A stretch of DNA of 64,000 bases, from the NCBI GenBank assembly GCA_030019365.1, contig JASEFA010000011.1, positions 1-64,000 of the forward strand. The letters run 5' to 3'. Of the stretch, positions 50,109 through 58,924 are shown in pieces. Within the stretch, counting starts at the first letter, position 1. Each line of letters starts with the position of its first letter. Position numbers and translations under genes: made by a program. The DNA is from Bacillota bacterium. Lineage in GTDB: Bacteria; Bacillota; Sulfobacillia; JACIYH01. The notes under the pieces were generated by a model. The model did not search any database. It was not told the origin of the DNA and saw nothing but the letters and a program-made list of their open reading frames with translations.

Positions 50109-50619
50109 GGGTCGGCGGGGCTTCCTGGGACTGGGCGGCAGGGAAGCGCTGGTGCGGGTGACGCGCAGGCGGCGCGCGGACCGCTTTGCTGCCGGGCTGG
50201 TGCAGGACATCCTGCGCAGCATGGGTGTGGAGGGGCAGGTGAAGACCGAAGAGAGAGACGGGCAGTTCTGGCTCGAGGTGGAAGGGGATGACGTGGGAGC
50301 CCTCATCGGTCACCGGGGGCGCACCCTCGATGCGCTCGAGTATCTGGTGAACGTGGCAGTGTCCAGAGAGTGCGGGGGCAGGGAGCGCCTGACGGTGGAT
50401 GTGGCCGGGTATCGGGGCCGGCGGGCAGAGGCGGTGAGGGGGATGGCGCTGCGGGCGGCGGAGAGGGTGCGTCGGACCGGGCGCCCGGCGACACTGGAGC
50501 CGATGACGGCGCGAGAGCGCAAGCTGGTGCACCTCGCCCTGCAAGGCGACCCGCAGGTGGTGACCCGTTCGGAGGGAGAAGAGCCCTTCCGCAAGATTGT
50601 GATCGCGAAGAAGGATTGA
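50002..50619 (+). CDS. jag: RNA-binding protein KhpB (Jag)
   Basis: 205 residues: Jag-N (EKRGRTVDEAVQAALKELG), KH domain with GALIGHRGRTLDALEYLVN, and R3H domain (MTARERKLVHLALQ). GTG start at 50002 is needed to include the conserved Jag-N. Partner of KhpA in RNA chaperone activity. Confidence 0.92.
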   Translation: MRRIEKRGRTVDEAVQAALKELGVGPDEAEVEVLDEGRRGFLGLGGREALVRVTRRRRADRFAAGLVQDILRSMGVEGQVKTEERDGQFWLEVEGDDVGALIGHRGRTLDALEYLVNVAVSRECGGRERLTVDVAGYRGRRAEAVRGMALRAAERVRRTGRPATLEPMTARERKLVHLALQGDPQVVTRSEGEEPFRKIVIAKKD

Positions 50620-50671
50620 CGCCCGGGTGGGGTCCCGGGTTGCAGGCGGGAGGAGGTGGCAGAGGAGAGGT

Positions 50672-51352
50672 GTGCCTGAATCGCGCTGGGGGGGCACGCT
50701 GACGGCTCTGATCAAGGAGGGGGCACGGGCCCTGGGTATCTACCTGGCGGGGCCCGCGACAGAGAGGCTTGTGCTTTACGGGGCTTTGCTGCAGGAGGCA
50801 GGGAGACGGGCGGGTTTTCGCCCGGCAGATGACGCCCGCATTCTGGTGGGAAAGCACCTCCTGGATGGGGCCACATGTTTGCTGGCCACGGACTACCCCA
50901 GGGGAGCTACGGTCGTGGATGTGGGTAGCGGGGTGGGGCTGCCCGGTCTGGTGGTGGCCATCTGTCGACCGGGTGCGCAGGTGGTGCTGGTCGAGCCGCG
51001 GGGCAGGAGAGCGGGCTTTCTGCGCTGGGCGGTGTGGCAGTTGGAACTCGGGAATGTGAGGGTGGTACGTGCGCGCGCGGAGCAGCTGGCCCTCGCGGGA
51101 GAGAGATTCCAGCGGGTGCTGGCCCGAGCCCTGGCTCCATATGGTGTTGCGGCGAGGCTGTGTCTTCCCCTGGCGGCCGCGGGCGGTGAGTTCATAGCCA
51201 TGCTGGGGCCGCGGGGGGAAGAGGAGGCCGTGGCAGCAGGCGAAGAGACGGGCAAGGCGGGCGGCGTGGTGAAAAGGGTGGTCAGGCTGGACCTGCCGTG
51301 GGGCATGGGGCGGAGGGTGCTGGTGGTGGTGGGGAGGGAGCAGGAGGAGTAG
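50672..51352 (+). CDS. rsmG: 16S rRNA (guanine-527-N7) methyltransferase RsmG
   Basis: 226 residues, Rossmann methyltransferase: VVDVGSGVGLPGLVVAI as the SAM loop, HLLDGATCL before it, and RALAPYGVAARLCLPL. Normally methylates G527 of 16S rRNA. GTG at 50672 is preceded by GAGGAGAGG; an earlier GTG (50627) is also in frame. Between jag and noc, as usual. Confidence 0.9.
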   Translation: MPESRWGGTLTALIKEGARALGIYLAGPATERLVLYGALLQEAGRRAGFRPADDARILVGKHLLDGATCLLATDYPRGATVVDVGSGVGLPGLVVAICRPGAQVVLVEPRGRRAGFLRWAVWQLELGNVRVVRARAEQLALAGERFQRVLARALAPYGVAARLCLPLAAAGGEFIAMLGPRGEEEAVAAGEETGKAGGVVKRVVRLDLPWGMGRRVLVVVGREQEE

Positions 51353-51389
51353 GCATCAGGAAGGAACTGGGTAGGGGGGAGGTGGACGG

Positions 51390-52268
51390 TTGAGACTGGG
51401 ACGGGCACGGGCTGCTGGGGGCACCAGGACGGTGAGGCGGGTGGTGGAGGTGCCCGTGGACCTGGTGGCCTCAGGTCCTTATCAGCCCCGCCGGGACGGC
51501 GATGACGTCGAGGACCTGTCTTCGTCCATCCGCGAGCACGGTTTGCTGCAGCCGGTGGTTTTGCGGCGTACGACGGCCGGATATGAGGTGGTGGCGGGAC
51601 ATAGAAGGCTGAGAGCGGCGCGGGAGGCGGGCCTGTCCCGGGTGCCGGCGGTGGTGACGGAGTGTTCGGATGCCGAGGCCGCCGTCCTGGGGCTGGTGGA
51701 GAACCTGCAGCGAGAGGGACTGAGCCCAGTGGAGGAGGCGGAGGCGTACCGGCGCATCCTGGAGGAGTTCCACCTCACCCAGGAGGAACTGGCACGCACC
51801 GTGGGATTGAGCCAGGCCACTGTTGCGAACCGCTTGCGGTTGTTGCGATTGCCGGAGGAGGTTAGGGACGCGCTGCACCGGGGGGTGATCACGGAGAGAC
51901 ACGGGCGCGCGCTGTTGCGGCTGGAAGACGATGAGGAGATCGTGCGTGCGTTCCGTATGGTGGCAGAGAGCGAGCTGAGGGTGCAGGATACGGAGCACCT
52001 GGTCGATGAGCTGCTGGGCGAAGGAAAGGGAGCCGGTGCCGAAGAAGGAAAGAGAGGGAGGCGGCGGCTGGCGGCGCTTCGGGACTTGAGGATATTCCTC
52101 AATACGTTTCGGTCAGCGGTGCAGGCCCTGCAGCAGGCGGGCGTTCCCGCGCGCATCGAGGAGCGGGATACGGGGCAGGAACTGGTGGTTACGGTGTACA
52201 TAGGGCGGCCCGGGCTGGGTGCAGGGGTGGCCAGGAGGAGCGGTGGCCAGGGTATGGGCGGTTGCTAA
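51390..52268 (+). CDS. noc: ParB-family nucleoid occlusion protein Noc
   Basis: 292 residues. ParB N-domain: YQPRRDGDDVEDLSSSIREH, GLLQPVVLRR, VVAGHRRLRAA (CTP-binding region), LVENLQREGLSPVEEAEAYR; helix-turn-helix LTQEELARTVGLSQATVANR. Followed by parA and a second ParB at 52994. The position between rsmG and parA is that of noc, which protects the nucleoid from division. It could equally be a second Spo0J-like protein. TTG start after GGAGG. Confidence 0.82.
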   Translation: MRLGRARAAGGTRTVRRVVEVPVDLVASGPYQPRRDGDDVEDLSSSIREHGLLQPVVLRRTTAGYEVVAGHRRLRAAREAGLSRVPAVVTECSDAEAAVLGLVENLQREGLSPVEEAEAYRRILEEFHLTQEELARTVGLSQATVANRLRLLRLPEEVRDALHRGVITERHGRALLRLEDDEEIVRAFRMVAESELRVQDTEHLVDELLGEGKGAGAEEGKRGRRRLAALRDLRIFLNTFRSAVQALQQAGVPARIEERDTGQELVVTVYIGRPGLGAGVARRSGGQGMGGC

Positions 52269-53010
52269 CCAGAAAGGCGGGGTGGGGAAGACCACCACGG
52301 TGGTGAACCTGGCGGCATGCCTGGCGGCGCTGGGGCATGCTGTGCTCACGGTTGATTGTGACCCCCAGGGGCATTGCACGACCGGGTTGGGCGTGGACAA
52401 GAGAGGATTGGCGGGAACCCTCTACCAGGTGCTGGCGGGAGCACGGACCATGAGGCAGGTGAAGGTGCGGACGCCCTGGGGGGTCGATGTGGTACCCGCC
52501 ACGGTGGATCTGGCAGGGGCGGAAGTGGAGCTGGTGGGAGCGCCGGAGCGGGAGCAGCGGCTGCGCGACGCCCTGGGGGAAGTGGGGGAGGACTACGGGT
52601 TTGTGTTCATCGATTGTCCGCCTTCGTTGGGGTTGCTCACCGTGAACGCGCTGGTGGCGGCGGAGGGGGTGGTGGTACCCATCCAGTGCGAGTACTACGC
52701 CCTGGAGGGGTTGGGCCAGCTGGTGCGCACCATTCAGTTGGTGCGAAGGAGTTACAATCCGCCGTTGCACCTGCAGGGCGTTATCCTGACCATGTTCGAC
52801 AGCCGCACGAACCTGTCCGCCCAGGTGGCGGCTGAGGTGAGGAAGTACTTCCGCGATAGAGTCTATGAGACGGTGATACCGCGGAGCGTGAGGTTGTCCG
52901 AGGCCCCCAGCCACGGGCAACCGATCAACTGGTACGACCCGCGATCACGGGCGGCGGAGAGCTACATGGCACTGGCCAAGGAGGTATTGTCCCGTGAGTG
53001 CGGGTGCTAA
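52243..53010 (+). CDS. parA: Chromosome partitioning ATPase ParA (Soj)
   Basis: 255 residues, deviant Walker A ANQKGGVGKTTTVVNLAACL, VDCDPQGH, FIDCPPSLG. Works with ParB and parS in origin segregation and regulates DnaA in B. subtilis. GTG 52243 after AGGAGG; its first 26 bases overlap noc and its last 17 overlap parB. Confidence 0.95.
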   Translation: MARVWAVANQKGGVGKTTTVVNLAACLAALGHAVLTVDCDPQGHCTTGLGVDKRGLAGTLYQVLAGARTMRQVKVRTPWGVDVVPATVDLAGAEVELVGAPEREQRLRDALGEVGEDYGFVFIDCPPSLGLLTVNALVAAEGVVVPIQCEYYALEGLGQLVRTIQLVRRSYNPPLHLQGVILTMFDSRTNLSAQVAAEVRKYFRDRVYETVIPRSVRLSEAPSHGQPINWYDPRSRAAESYMALAKEVLSRECGC

Positions 53011-53845
53011 GCGAGGCCTGGGCAAGGGGCTGGGCGCGCTTCTTCCCCAGGAGGGGCAGGTGCAGGACATACCGGTGGAGCAGGTGCGGCCCGCCCCCGG
53101 TCAGCCCCGGCAGAAGGTGGCTGAGGAGGGGCTGGCGGAGCTGGCCCAGTCTGTACGCGCCCACGGCGTGTTGCAGCCGGTGCTGGTGCGACCGGTGTCG
53201 GGCGGGTATGAGCTGGTGGCCGGGGAGCGCAGGTGGCGGGCGGCGGTAATGGCCGGACTGAGCAGCATCCCCGCGATCGTGAGGGACGTGGGCGAGGCAG
53301 AGCGGCTGGAACTGGCGCTGGTGGAGAACCTGCAGCGTCAGGACCTGAATCCGATGGAGGAGGCGGGTGGCTTCCGCCAGCTGATGGAGCGGTTTGGATA
53401 CACCCAGGAGCAGCTGGCGGCGCGGGTGGGAAAGAGCCGCTCGTATGTGGCGAACGCGCTGCGGCTGCTAGGCCTGGCGCCGGCTGTACAGGAGATGGTG
53501 GAGGCGGGGAGGCTGAGCGCGGGACATGCGCGGGCACTTCTGGCGATCAGCGAGCAGGGGCTGCAGGTTGCAACGGCGGAAAGCCTGGTGCGGCGCGGGG
53601 CATCTGTCCGGCAGGCAGAAGAGATGGTCCGGCGGGAGGTGGGGCAGGGCGCGCGCCGGCGCGCACCCAGGGGTACGGGCTCCTGGGGAACGTGGGAGGA
53701 TCGGCTGCGCCAGACCCTGGGCACCAAGGTGTTCATTCGGGGGGACGAGGCAAGGGGCCGCATAGAGATCCAGTACTTCAGCCGGCAGGACCTCGAGCGG
53801 TTGCTGGAGATGCTGGTGGGGAGACCGCGGGCCATGGGGAGATAG
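52994..53845 (+). CDS. parB: Chromosome partitioning protein ParB (Spo0J)
   Basis: 283 residues: KRGLGKGLGALLP start, PGQPRQ, VLQPVLVRPV, LVAGERRWRAA (CTP pocket), ALVENLQRQDLNPMEEA, HTH YTQEQLAARVGKSRSYVANA. A perfect parS lies three bases after the stop codon. Confidence 0.95.
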   Translation: MSAGAKRGLGKGLGALLPQEGQVQDIPVEQVRPAPGQPRQKVAEEGLAELAQSVRAHGVLQPVLVRPVSGGYELVAGERRWRAAVMAGLSSIPAIVRDVGEAERLELALVENLQRQDLNPMEEAGGFRQLMERFGYTQEQLAARVGKSRSYVANALRLLGLAPAVQEMVEAGRLSAGHARALLAISEQGLQVATAESLVRRGASVRQAEEMVRREVGQGARRRAPRGTGSWGTWEDRLRQTLGTKVFIRGDEARGRIEIQYFSRQDLERLLEMLVGRPRAMGR

Positions 53846-53847
53846 GG

Positions 53848-53863
53848 TGTTTCACGTGAAACA
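53848..53863. other. parS: parS centromere site
   Basis: TGTTTCACGTGAAACA, a perfect 16-base palindrome identical to the bacterial parS consensus. Rest of the 190-base gap before the next gene shows no gene. Confidence 0.97.
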
Positions 53864-54053
53864 TGGTGCGCGGCCGTCCTGTGCCACCGGCGTGGTCGGG
53901 GTCTGCTCCGTGCGGTTGCGGAAGGAACGAGATGGCCTCCTGGGAGGCCCACCGGGCTCGCCCGGTCCCGACGGCAGGAAGGGGTAGCGGGGAGGAAAAG
54001 GGGACCCGGCCGGCGAAGTGGGTAGCTACCACCAGGGGAGTGGGGTGGAAAGG

Positions 54054-55247
54054 GTGAGCAAGACCCCGAGGTCACGCCTGGTGACCATCATGCTCGTGCC
54101 CCACTTCGGGGAACGTACATATCAGATAAGGTTGCCCGTGCGCTTTTTCCGCAGGCTCCTTGCCGCTGTCATTCTGCTCTGCGCGATGATCGTCGGGCTT
54201 CTTCAATCCTATTCCATCATGCAGGGCAACATGCAGGAGTTGGCCAGGCTGCGGCATGAGACGTCGACCCAGCGGTCCCTGCTGCAATCCCTCTCCGGGC
54301 GGGCAATGGCCATGCAGGAGCGGGAGGCCCGGGTTGCCGATCTCGAAGGGCGAGTGCGGGCCCTGATCGAGGAGGACAGTTTCCTCCCCGCTCACGTCAA
54401 GGCCCAACTGCTGGGGGCTTTGGGCGGGAAGCGTTCACGCGAGAGCGGCGCCTCCGCCGCCAGTTCGGGAGCAAAGCCTGCTGCACTACCACAGGAGGAA
54501 GCGGTGCTCGACGGGGCCGAGGGGGGCGGGTATGGCCTACCACCCGCCTCCCCCCCGTCCCCGGAAAGTCTTCGCCGGGCGGTTCCGTTGTCCAGCCGGG
54601 CTATGAGCCGGATGGGGGGGCCGGTTGCTGCCGGCGCGGGCGCCGGTGCCTCGGTGGCCGCTGCCCTCTCTCCGTCCGGTACGGAAGCGGAAGGACCGCT
54701 GACGGATGGGCATGGGTCAGGCCCGTGGCTGGGGGATGAGTTGGGGGGTGACCTTGCCCGGGCGACCTCCAGCGCTGACGCCGCCGTGGATCGACTGGCC
54801 TCGCTGGAGCAGGTCCTGGCCCGGCGGCAGGACGTGCTGCTGTCTCTTCCGCAATGCATGCCGGTGATGGGCCGGCTCACTTCAGGGTTCGGATACCGCC
54901 GCTCCCCCTTCGGCCGGCGGCTGGAGTTTCATGAGGGAGTGGATCTGGCAGCGCCGCGGGGGACGCCGGTACGGGTGGTGGCTGACGGCGTGGTGGTCTT
55001 CGCCGGATACAAGCCCGGTCTCGGGCGAACGGTGACTGTGGATCACGGAAACGGCATCCAGACGGTGTACGGTCACCACTCCAGCCTGATGGTAAGAGCG
55101 GGTCAGCACGTGAAGGCCGGCGACGTCGTCGCTGCGGTGGGGGATACCGGCCGGGCCACGGGTGACCACCTGCACTTCGAGCTGCACTTCAACGGACGGG
55201 TCGTCGATCCCTGGCCTTACCTGCAACGGTTGGGAGGAGGCGGCTGA
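54054..55247 (+). CDS. Membrane-anchored M23 peptidase
   Basis: 397 residues. One N-terminal membrane segment (LLAAVILLCAMIVGLLQSYS), a short coiled coil, a long Gly/Ala/Pro/Ser-rich linker, and a C-terminal LytM domain: LTSGFGYRRSPFG, FHEGVDLAAPRGTPV (zinc His and Asp) and the HLHFEL zinc-binding HxH. It cuts peptidoglycan peptides or, if inactive, activates amidases; the zinc ligands appear intact. GTG 54054 preferred. Ends one base into the bactofilin start, so the two form an operon like other M23-bactofilin pairs. Confidence 0.9.
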   Translation: MSKTPRSRLVTIMLVPHFGERTYQIRLPVRFFRRLLAAVILLCAMIVGLLQSYSIMQGNMQELARLRHETSTQRSLLQSLSGRAMAMQEREARVADLEGRVRALIEEDSFLPAHVKAQLLGALGGKRSRESGASAASSGAKPAALPQEEAVLDGAEGGGYGLPPASPPSPESLRRAVPLSSRAMSRMGGPVAAGAGAGASVAAALSPSGTEAEGPLTDGHGSGPWLGDELGGDLARATSSADAAVDRLASLEQVLARRQDVLLSLPQCMPVMGRLTSGFGYRRSPFGRRLEFHEGVDLAAPRGTPVRVVADGVVVFAGYKPGLGRTVTVDHGNGIQTVYGHHSSLMVRAGQHVKAGDVVAAVGDTGRATGDHLHFELHFNGRVVDPWPYLQRLGGGG

Positions 55248-55633
55248 TGCTGGCCAGGAAGGCAGAACGTCCTAACCCGGACAGCGTTGACACTGTGATT
55301 GGTAAGTCCACCTTCATTCAGGGGACGTTGACTTCCCAGGGAACCCTGCGTGTGGATGGTCGCCTCGAGGGGGAGATAATAGGAGACGGCGACGTCTTCA
55401 TAGGCCAGGACGCCCGCGTGGTGGCGAAGATCAAGGCTCGCCACGTGGTGCTGGCCGGGCACGTGGACGGTGACGTGGAGGCGGCGGGGAAGCTGGAAAT
55501 CGGCGCTACCGGGGTCCTGGTGGGCAACGTGAAGGTTTCGCAGCTGGTGGTCGAGGAAGGAGGCGTTCTGGAGGGCTCCAGCAGCTTCCGTCGCCGTCAG
55601 GAGGACAAGGGGTCCGCTGGCGAGGGCAGTTGA
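55247..55633 (+). CDS. Bactofilin
   Basis: 128 residues: DTVIGKSTFIQGTLTSQGTL, RVDGRLEGEI and the repeating beta-helix pattern GxVxG to about residue 115. Bactofilins polymerise without nucleotide and place cell-wall enzymes; the partner M23 peptidase is next door. ATG overlaps the preceding stop (TGATG). Confidence 0.92.
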   Translation: MLARKAERPNPDSVDTVIGKSTFIQGTLTSQGTLRVDGRLEGEIIGDGDVFIGQDARVVAKIKARHVVLAGHVDGDVEAAGKLEIGATGVLVGNVKVSQLVVEEGGVLEGSSSFRRRQEDKGSAGEGS

Positions 55634-55634
55634 C

Positions 55635-56285
55635 ATGTTTGCCGATCGGGAAGAGGCCGGAACTCTCTTGGGGGAGCGTGTGGCAGCCCTCCACCTGGCG
55701 CGGCCGCTGGTTCTCGGTGTGGCCCGGGGCGGGGTGGTGGTGGCCGCCCGGGTAGCGCAAGCCTTGGGTGCTCCCCTGGACGTGGTGGTTCCGCGGAAGA
55801 TCGGTGCTCCCCGCAACCCTGAACTGGCTATCGGGGCCGTGGGTCCGGATGGCGAGGTGGTCGTCGATGGGGAGCTGGCGGATCTGGTGGGGGCGAGTCC
55901 TGCGTACATAGCCCTCGAGTCCCGGCGGCAGGCAGAAGAGGTGCGACGCCGCCTCGGGATGTACCGCCGGGAGTTGCCCCCTCTCGATCCCGAGGCGATG
56001 GATGTCGTCGTGGTCGATGACGGGGTGGCTACCGGACACACGGTGCTGGTGGCCGTGCGCGCTCTGCGCTCGCGGAGGCCGGCCTCCCTCACCGTTGCCG
56101 TGCCCGTTGCCCCACCGGAGGCTGTTCCCCGCCTCCGGGCCGAGGTGGACCGGGTGGTGTGCCTATCCACGCCTTCCCCCTTTTACGCGGTCGGCCAGTT
56201 CTACCGGTACTTCCCCCAGGTGAGCGACGAGGAAGTGGGTGAACTCCTCCGAACGCATAGGCTCCGGCCACCCGAACCAGAATAG
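55635..56285 (+). CDS. Phosphoribosyltransferase family protein
   Basis: 216 residues, PRTase type I fold: VVVVDDGVATGHT is the PRPP-binding loop; PRKIGAPRNPELAIGAVGPD resembles the group of hypothetical PRTases often fused to dienelactone hydrolases. Base substrate unknown. Two bases after bactofilin. Confidence 0.8.
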   Translation: MFADREEAGTLLGERVAALHLARPLVLGVARGGVVVAARVAQALGAPLDVVVPRKIGAPRNPELAIGAVGPDGEVVVDGELADLVGASPAYIALESRRQAEEVRRRLGMYRRELPPLDPEAMDVVVVDDGVATGHTVLVAVRALRSRRPASLTVAVPVAPPEAVPRLRAEVDRVVCLSTPSPFYAVGQFYRYFPQVSDEEVGELLRTHRLRPPEPE

Positions 56286-56300
56286 GGTGGAGGTGAACCT

Positions 56301-56594
56301 GTGACGCTGCGCGGGGAAGACGCCCCTGCCGTGGCCGTGGAGACGGCCCTGACGCCCGTGGCGGATCTACTGCGGAGGGAGGGCTTTCGGGTGGTGCCGC
56401 TGCGCACCCCCGTCCCCGAGGGTGTGGGAGCGGTGGTGACCACGGCCGGCGACATAGACCTCACGGGTATGCAGGACATCAAGACTGCCAGTCCGGTTAT
56501 CGCGGCTGCGGGCAAGGCACCGGAGCAGATCCTTGAAGAAGTGCGGCGGGCGGTGAGGTTGCGTGGTGGCCCGCCCGAGGAAAGATCAGGGTAA
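56301..56594 (+). CDS. YkuS (UPF0180) family protein
   Basis: 97 residues. LLRREGFRVVPL, GVGAVVTTAGDIDLTGMQDI and ASPVIAAAGKAPEQILEEV agree with the small YkuS family, of unknown function, common in spore-formers. GTG start after GGAGGTGA. Its 3' third overlaps the convergent yyaC end by 98 bases. Confidence 0.78.
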   Translation: MTLRGEDAPAVAVETALTPVADLLRREGFRVVPLRTPVPEGVGAVVTTAGDIDLTGMQDIKTASPVIAAAGKAPEQILEEVRRAVRLRGGPPEERSG

Positions 56595-57123
56595 GGGCGC
56601 CGGCGATAACCAGGGCCATTTTGAATACCAGCCACAGTCGTGTGTTTTGCAGCACCACGTATTCCATGTGACCGGCCACGTTCACCGTGCCGGTCATATG
56701 TATATCGCCGACTTCCGGGAGAACCTTGTTCACGCCAGCTCCCGGCCGGATGCAGCCCCTGCCCAGCACGATGCTGCCCACCTGTTCGGTCGTTCCCAGG
56801 CAGGCATCCACGGCGACTACCGGCCTCAGTCCCAGCTCGCGCAGGTTCTCGGCCACGCGAGTCAGGTTGGCGGCATGCACGGGGTGCTGGAGGGTGCCCC
56901 ACACTTCCACACCCACCTGGTACTCCTGCAGGAGGGTGCCGACCAGGGGCCCCAGGGCGTCCCCCGTGGACCGGTCCGTGCCGATGCACAGGATGGCGGG
57001 CCTGGTCCCGGAGATGTGCTGGCAAAGGGCGGCAAGGCGAGCCGCCAGGGCGTGTTCTGCTCCGGGCTGGTGCACGCTCACGCGGAAGGCGTCCTTATCC
57101 TGCAGATCGAGGGGGAAAGCCAA
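56497..57123 (-). CDS. yyaC: Sporulation protein YyaC
   Basis: 208 residues. PAILCIGTDRSTGDALGPLV, LQHPVHAANLTRVAENLREL, VVAVDACLG, GSIVLGRG and GAGVNKVLPEVGDIHMTG with TVNV are diagnostic for YyaC, a germination-protease-like fold produ ced in sporulation with unknown substrate. It is the only minus-strand gene right of oriC. TTG 57123 with GGGGAG five bases upstream. The last 30 residues after LTLIFPRAG are non-conserved and lie antisense to ykuS. Confidence 0.85.
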   Translation of the reverse strand: MAFPLDLQDKDAFRVSVHQPGAEHALAARLAALCQHISGTRPAILCIGTDRSTGDALGPLVGTLLQEYQVGVEVWGTLQHPVHAANLTRVAENLRELGLRPVVAVDACLGTTEQVGSIVLGRGCIRPGAGVNKVLPEVGDIHMTGTVNVAGHMEYVVLQNTRLWLVFKMALVIAGALTLIFPRAGHHATSPPAALLQGSAPVPCPQPR

Positions 57124-57241
57124 TCTCACTCCCCGCAGTGAGAAGTATATATGCGGGTGCACTTCCCTATGCGCCCGGCCCGTGCCCCCGCCGGGGAGGA
57201 GGGGGGGGCCCCACCGGCGAAGAACGGAGCCGGTGGAAGCC

Positions 57242-57607
57242 ATGGAAGGGCGGCAGGCCCGCGCAGTTCCCGTCTGGGTGGTTGTGCCTGTGGTGGCTGC
57301 ATCACTGGGGTGCTGGCACCTGGGCGCACCGTACCTTGCCGACATCTCTCCGGTGGTGCAGGCCGCTGCGAGCTTCCTCATGGTGGGAGTCCTGGGCATC
57401 ACCGCCCGCTACGTGGCCGCACGCCGGCCCATAGTGTTCTTCCAGGACATTCTGACCGAGCTGGGCGTGTACGCTGTGGCCGGCGGGGCGTCTGGCGTGC
57501 TGATCCTGTTCCTGGAGGGGCGGTGGGGCGTGAGGGCGAGTCCCGTTTTGCCTGCGGTCGCCGTTTACGTCGCTCTCACCTTTCTCTTCGATCGGCGGGC
57601 CTCTTAG
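57242..57607 (+). CDS. Small membrane protein, unknown
   Basis: 121 residues with three to four hydrophobic segments (VPVWVVVPVVAASLGCWHLG, AAASFLMVGVLGITARYVAA, LGVYAVAGGASGVLILFLEG, AVAVYVALTFLFD). I do not recognise a family. GGTGGA precedes the ATG. Lies between yyaC (divergent) and cotJ genes, so a sporulation role is possible but only by neighbourhood. Confidence 0.6.
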   Translation: MEGRQARAVPVWVVVPVVAASLGCWHLGAPYLADISPVVQAAASFLMVGVLGITARYVAARRPIVFFQDILTELGVYAVAGGASGVLILFLEGRWGVRASPVLPAVAVYVALTFLFDRRAS

Positions 57608-57687
57608 CCAGAAACCCGTGTGCACATAACGTGTTAACGATGAATAGCCTGCAGTGGGAGCGCGCGCAGCAGGCAGGTGATCCATCT

Positions 57688-57710
57688 CCTCGTCCCTTTT
57701 GGGGACGAGG
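57688..57710 (+). promoter_or_regulatory. Hairpin before cotJA
   Basis: CCTCGTCCC/GGGACGAGG (9 bp) around TTTTG, ending four bases before the cotJA ribosome site (AGGAGG). It could influence translation or mRNA stability; not a terminator (no T-run after it). Confidence 0.45.
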
Positions 57711-57728
57711 GGCAGGAGGTTGATATCC

Positions 57729-57929
57729 TTGGCGGATGTACGACCGGGCGAGGCCGGGATCGCCGAGGAGAAGAGCTTTCAGGGCGGGGAACTGGCCCGC
57801 GCCTATGTTCCCGTCCAGATCTACACGCGGCGTCTGGATCCGGCCGAGGGTTGGAAGGCAGGCACCATATTCCCCGAGTTGATACGTCCCTACACGCCGG
57901 CACCCCGCCGGGTGCGCAGGCGGAGGTAG
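57729..57929 (+). CDS. cotJA: Spore coat protein CotJA
   Basis: 66 residues: LARAYVPVQIYTRRLDP and GTIFPELIRPYTP match CotJA. TTG start with AGGAGG 9 bases upstream. Head of cotJABC, transcribed in the mother cell in B. subtilis (sigma-E). A CATAACGT at 57623-57630 could be part of a mother-cell promoter, but this is weak. Confidence 0.85.
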   Translation: MADVRPGEAGIAEEKSFQGGELARAYVPVQIYTRRLDPAEGWKAGTIFPELIRPYTPAPRRVRRRR

Positions 57930-57946
57930 CAGGGAGGCGAGCGGGC

Positions 57947-58198
57947 GTGGACACGGAGCGGCGACAACTGCTTCACCGGCTGGTGGCCCTCGAGTTCACC
58001 GCCATCGACCTGCAGCTCTACCTTGACACCCACCCTGACGACCAGAGGGCACTGGCGGACTTCAACGCAACTGCCCAGGAGATGGCCGGTCTCAGGGAGG
58101 TCTACGAAAGCAGGTACGGGCCCCTTCTCGGTTACGGGTTTTCGATGAGCCCGGGCGCCTGGCGGTGGATCGAGGAACCGTGGCCGTGGCAGATGTGA
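57947..58198 (+). CDS. cotJB: Spore coat protein CotJB
   Basis: 83 residues. RRQLLHRLVALEFTAIDLQL, YLDTHPDD, YGPLLGYG and the WIEEPWPW end are typical. GTG start with GGGAGG upstream. Confidence 0.9.
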   Translation: MDTERRQLLHRLVALEFTAIDLQLYLDTHPDDQRALADFNATAQEMAGLREVYESRYGPLLGYGFSMSPGAWRWIEEPWPWQM

Positions 58199-58220
58199 GC
58201 CCGAAAGGGGGGAACCCACC

Positions 58221-58793
58221 ATGTGGGTATACGAGAAGACCCTTCTGTATCCCGTGCGGGTGACCCGAGCTGACCCCCGCATGGCCAGGGAGATCATAAC
58301 CCAGTACGGGGGGCCCGACGGCGAACTGGGGGCGTCCCTGCGCTACCTCACCCAGCGTTACACCATGCCCGTCCCTCAGGCCATCGGCACCCTCACCGAC
58401 ATCGGCACCGAGGAACTGGCACACATGGAGATCGTGGCAGCGCTGGTCTACCATCTGATCAGAGACGCCTCACTGGAAGAGCTCGTTGCCGCCGGGATGG
58501 ACACGTATTACGCGGACCACGATCGGGCCCTCTATTTCGTCAGCGCCGCCGGAACTCCCTGGACGGCCGCCTATATCGCCTCCAAGGGTGACCCGGTGGC
58601 CGACCTGCACGAGAACATGGCCGCGGAGGAGAAGGCGCGTGCCACCTACGAGCATCTCATTGACCTCTCCGACGACCCCGACGTCACCGACGTGTTGCGC
58701 TGGTTGCGCGAGCGCGAGGTCGTCCACTTCCAGCGGTTCGGCGAGACCCTTAACCTGGTGCACGAGTACCTCAACCGCCGCCGCGTGTTCTGA
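58221..58793 (+). CDS. cotJC: CotJC manganese catalase
   Basis: 190 residues, ferritin-like di-manganese catalase of the spore coat. YEKTLLYPVRVTRADPRMA, QRYTMP, DIGTEELAHMEIV, HENMAAEEKARATYEHLI and EREVVHFQRF carry the Glu and His ligands. The size is the short CotJC form. It breaks down hydrogen peroxide. Confidence 0.92.
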   Translation: MWVYEKTLLYPVRVTRADPRMAREIITQYGGPDGELGASLRYLTQRYTMPVPQAIGTLTDIGTEELAHMEIVAALVYHLIRDASLEELVAAGMDTYYADHDRALYFVSAAGTPWTAAYIASKGDPVADLHENMAAEEKARATYEHLIDLSDDPDVTDVLRWLREREVVHFQRFGETLNLVHEYLNRRRVF

Positions 58794-58924
58794 GGCGGCG
58801 GCGCCTCTGCAGGGGGCGTGCGGCGGTGTTCCCTGGCCGGGCAGTGCTCGCCCGGCCCCTTATGTGCTATGATGTTCCCGATGGTCAGGCCGTGCACGCG
58901 GGGCGTGAAGGGTTGGTGATTGCC

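Noticed and set aside
57610-57640. Sigma-E or sigma-K promoter before cotJA
   Set aside because: Only a CATAACGT -10-like string is seen; no convincing -35, so not listed as a feature.
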